Part shown: positions 8,201 to 9,485 of the stretch, piece after piece
Position numbering within the stretch: position 1 is the first letter of the stretch
How the letters are laid out: the number at the start of each line of letters is the position of its first letter
DNA from: a bacterium
GTDB lineage: Bacteria; Actinomycetota; Acidimicrobiia; Acidimicrobiales; Bin134
Length of the DNA stretch: 9,485 bases
Direction of reading: 5' to 3'
Assembly (NCBI GenBank): GCA_028820035.1
Contig: JAPPKI010000101.1
Coordinates: 1,706 to 11,190, forward strand
Notes under the pieces: generated by a model
The model's database searches: none
The model's input: only the letters and a program-made list of their open reading frames with translations
What the model was told of the DNA's origin: nothing
Translations under genes and position numbers: made by a program

Positions 8201-9416
8201 CGACGGGCTTACCGACCGGGTCAACGACACCAGAATCCGGCTTCTGCGGGCGTTTCCCGTTCGGGCCCCGAGTACGCAGCTGCGCTTGCTCGATCGGCTG
8301 CTGGGCCCGGCCCTACGGTTTCCCGACCGGGCTGCGCTGAAGACTGTTATCGAGAAAAAGGTCAAGGCCAAGAGCGTCACCGATGCGCAAAAGGTGCGCT
8401 GGCTGACCGCCGCCGCCCTGCTATCACCAACGCAGCATCGAAAGGCGCTTCGGGAGTTCATCGGCGACAACGACGAGAGAGCCAGGCACCTGGCTGAGTT
8501 TTTGCGAGGGTGCTCTGAAAACGATTCTTGGGGACCTTCGATCATGGGCCAGTTCTCTGAGCCTGCCTTGCTGCGCGATTTCGTTAAGGTGCTGGGCCGT
8601 CTCTATGGGCCGCAACTGCCCCACGGTCTTGTGACCCTGGAAGTGGATGCCTCCGACCGAATCTCCAGCATGATTGCGCTACTTGGTGCCACCCCAAGCC
8701 AAGCTGCCTGCGAAGCATTGATCAGCCTGGCCGGCGCACCACAACTCGCCGCCTGGCACGAGTACATCAAGCGCGCCTCGGAAAGCCAGAGGGTTCTCCG
8801 CGGAGATGCCTCCTACGTGGTTCCCAGCATCGAGCAGGTCCAGAACACCCTCAGCAACACCCTGCCCGCCAACAAGGCCGACCTTGCTTCCCTCGTTGAG
8901 GAAAAGCTGCGCGAAGTATCGCTTCGTCTACGAGGCGACAGCAGCAATTTGTGGCGTCAGTTCTGGAACGAAGACCCACACGGTCGCCCCACAGATCCAA
9001 AACCCGAAGAATCCTGTCGAGATGTACTCCTCGCGCTGCTTCAGAATGCGCTTCCCACTGGAGTTGATGCCGTGCCGGAAGGCCATTACGCCAGTAGCAC
9101 CCGGGCCGATGTCCGGGTGAGCTTCGGCGGTCACAACATCCCCATTGAGCTCAAGAAGGATACCCACCCCGACTTGTGGACTGCACCTCGCGACCAGCTC
9201 ATAGCCAAGTACGCCACCGACCCCGCCACCGGGGGATACGGCATCTACGTGCCGCTCTGGTTCGGACGCGGAGACCGCAAGCCCACATCTCCGCCACACG
9301 GCCACCGGCCCACCACCGCCGAAGAGCTACAGCAGCGCCTCGAGCAAGACCTCACCCCAGAGGAGGCCCGCAAAATATCCGTCATTGCTGTTGACGTCTC
9401 CAAACCCGGCGTCTAG
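5223..9416 (+). CDS. Large NACHT/STAND-like NTPase with C-terminal PD-(D/E)XK nuclease-like domain
   Basis: A 1397-residue protein not recognised as a named gene. Its N-terminus is directly a P-loop NTPase: Walker A GDPGSGKT (residues 34-41), Walker B ILFIDGLDE (78-86) with the double-acidic D82..D85-E86 pattern of NACHT-type ATPases, and a sensor-like RLSCREADW (114-122). A NACHT-like HRHLAEFLAGRYLA helix lies near residue 305. The next ~1000 residues are mostly helical-looking, with Leu-rich segments and a charged Glu/Gln/Arg coiled-coil-like stretch at about 775-817. No signal peptide or membrane segment is seen. The last 110 residues look like a PD-(D/E)XK nuclease: D1296, E1309-L-K1311, then Q1325...Y1330 and a GYGIYVPLWF strand. 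NACHT/STAND proteins with an effector are often antiviral sensors in bacteria. Here the nuclease is C-terminal and nothing precedes the ATPase. The ATG overlaps the upstream stop, implying coupled expression with the DUF4143 ATPase. The defence role is inferred; the domain calls are by motif only. Confidence 0.85.
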   Translation: MSLYVLRTCTEVGAADASMLLESFRDRSAYVLLGDPGSGKTTEFMREQAALRDTAVHMRARDFIALSVDAHPEWRDRILFIDGLDEMRAGATDMRSSLDEVRSRLDQLGRPSFRLSCREADWLGDNDLQSLEAVSPDSQIAILRLDPLSDADIAELLSKHPVPNGAQEFIDEAEQLGLRGLLNNPQTLTLLADAVAHCGEWPESRLETFEIACRQMAAEHNEEHRIGAGVSTEDAVLDAAGYLCALNLIADVPRFSTFPSADHHSMVPVHSLKEMPALPPREVVERVLKTRLFVAASESGHAPAHRHLAEFLAGRYLAKLIGNGLPPSRVVAILTRPTDGRVVTTLRGLSAWLAAHSPNARGLLIDADPVGVGLYGDIGSFSADEKKRLLESLGRFAALGPLLGHEQRDGRVDDFRDTTASAFRSLLSADTAAAVRDLLADPNPADDKHRIVEFILTVLAAAESSSLHLLDDLETDIEAIVRKPQQPPFTRQLALDVCLRLSTERDPQARSALRLLGDIRTRAVSDPDDDLCGTLLRYLYPAHLPPSQIWGYVRPPNRSNYGGRFLRFWDYDILDQSNHEHVAELLDSLCEDAPQINADLEQSGFGGLLLQLLGRGLEAWGDELEPFRLFDWLSSPSRSLTARPPRAWFSPDIEVAERIKEWLEARPEVQKSVFLTWVRRNEANQRYELFQYWRCNALHRSKPPADFGLWCLDAALELADSEPFVSKELLTQAYRSLDDSTISEGLTLGDLEYRTRGDDRLAAAFEVLRKPPTPKKEHLEWEQEQQERMAEYDRSRRQQQSEWAKLVHEREAELKENRAAPQLLDTLAGVYFALYIEVDQQALPRDRVREFLGGDAQLADLVLPALREAAFRDDLPEADETISLHSESRRHFLAYPVLASLDLLQAESPSRLDDLSDPQRRKILAIRYCVPDTFCHEATAPCHDRWQRQDPDLVFDVLYRCAVAALKAGDENPPGLYDLDRVAGKANRVSDTSDGLTDRVNDTRIRLLRAFPVRAPSTQLRLLDRLLGPALRFPDRAALKTVIEKKVKAKSVTDAQKVRWLTAAALLSPTQHRKALREFIGDNDERARHLAEFLRGCSENDSWGPSIMGQFSEPALLRDFVKVLGRLYGPQLPHGLVTLEVDASDRISSMIALLGATPSQAACEALISLAGAPQLAAWHEYIKRASESQRVLRGDASYVVPSIEQVQNTLSNTLPANKADLASLVEEKLREVSLRLRGDSSNLWRQFWNEDPHGRPTDPKPEESCRDVLLALLQNALPTGVDAVPEGHYASSTRADVRVSFGGHNIPIELKKDTHPDLWTAPRDQLIAKYATDPATGGYGIYVPLWFGRGDRKPTSPPHGHRPTTAEELQQRLEQDLTPEEARKISVIAVDVSKPGV

Positions 9417-9422
9417 CTAGAC
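9411..9422. repeat. 12-bp perfect palindrome over the stop of the large NTPase gene
   Basis: GTCTAGCTAGAC is exactly self-complementary and contains the TAG stop at 9414-9416. It has no loop and no T-run after it, so it does not look like a terminator. It may be a chance palindrome or a small protein-binding site before the next gene. Confidence 0.4.
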
Positions 9423-9440
9423 TGTAGAATTGGCATTGGC

Positions 9441-9485
9441 ATGCAACGGGTGCCTGAGAGATTCTGGAAGTCGTTTTGGAACCAT
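9441..9485 (+). CDS. Possible start of the next gene (truncated by window edge)
   Basis: An ATG at 9441 opens 15 codons without a stop to the end of the window, reading MQRVPERFWKSFWNH. An in-frame GTG lies at 9450. It has the same orientation as the ATPase pair and begins 24 bases after it, so it could be a third member of the operon. There is no clear ribosome site and too little sequence to name a family. Confidence 0.35.
   Translation, partial: MQRVPERFWKSFWNH

Overview
The window is GC-rich bacterial DNA with long, tightly packed genes, GTG/ATG starts and the codon bias of a high-GC actinobacterium. The secreted protease at the left, with its repeated Cys-containing modules, leads me to guess an Acidimicrobiia-like lineage. 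That placement is an inference only, because no rRNA or marker gene is present.

Layout. (1) Positions 1-947, minus strand: a secreted trypsin-like serine protease whose C-terminus runs off the left edge. (2) Positions 948-1069: a divergent intergenic region with a perfect 7-bp inverted repeat. (3) Positions 1070-3848, plus strand: a COG1743/DUF1156 family DNA methylase with a Zn-ribbon, split into two reading frames by an indel near position 2027. (4) Positions 3849-3927: a short AT-rich gap with a candidate promoter that encloses a perfect 6-bp palindromic operator. (5) Positions 3928-5226: an AAA ATPase of the AAA_14/DUF4143 type with a nuclease-like C-terminus. (6) Positions 5223-9416: a very large (1397 aa) NACHT/STAND-like P-loop NTPase that ends in a PD-(D/E)XK nuclease-like domain. 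It overlaps the previous gene by 4 bp (ATGA). (7) Positions 9441-9485: a possible next gene, cut by the right edge.

Interpretation. The right three quarters looks like part of a defence island: a modification-type methylase, then a translationally coupled pair of P-loop ATPases that both end in PD-(D/E)XK-like motifs, with the pair behind its own likely regulated promoter. The pair at 3928-9416 is the best candidate for an undescribed system. Its most notable part is the large protein, which has the NTPase at the extreme N-terminus, about 1000 residues without recognisable motifs and a C-terminal nuclease-like fold. The methylase may be inactive in this copy because of the frame disruption, or the disruption may be a sequencing error. 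No tRNA, rRNA, CRISPR array, integrase or insertion sequence was seen.
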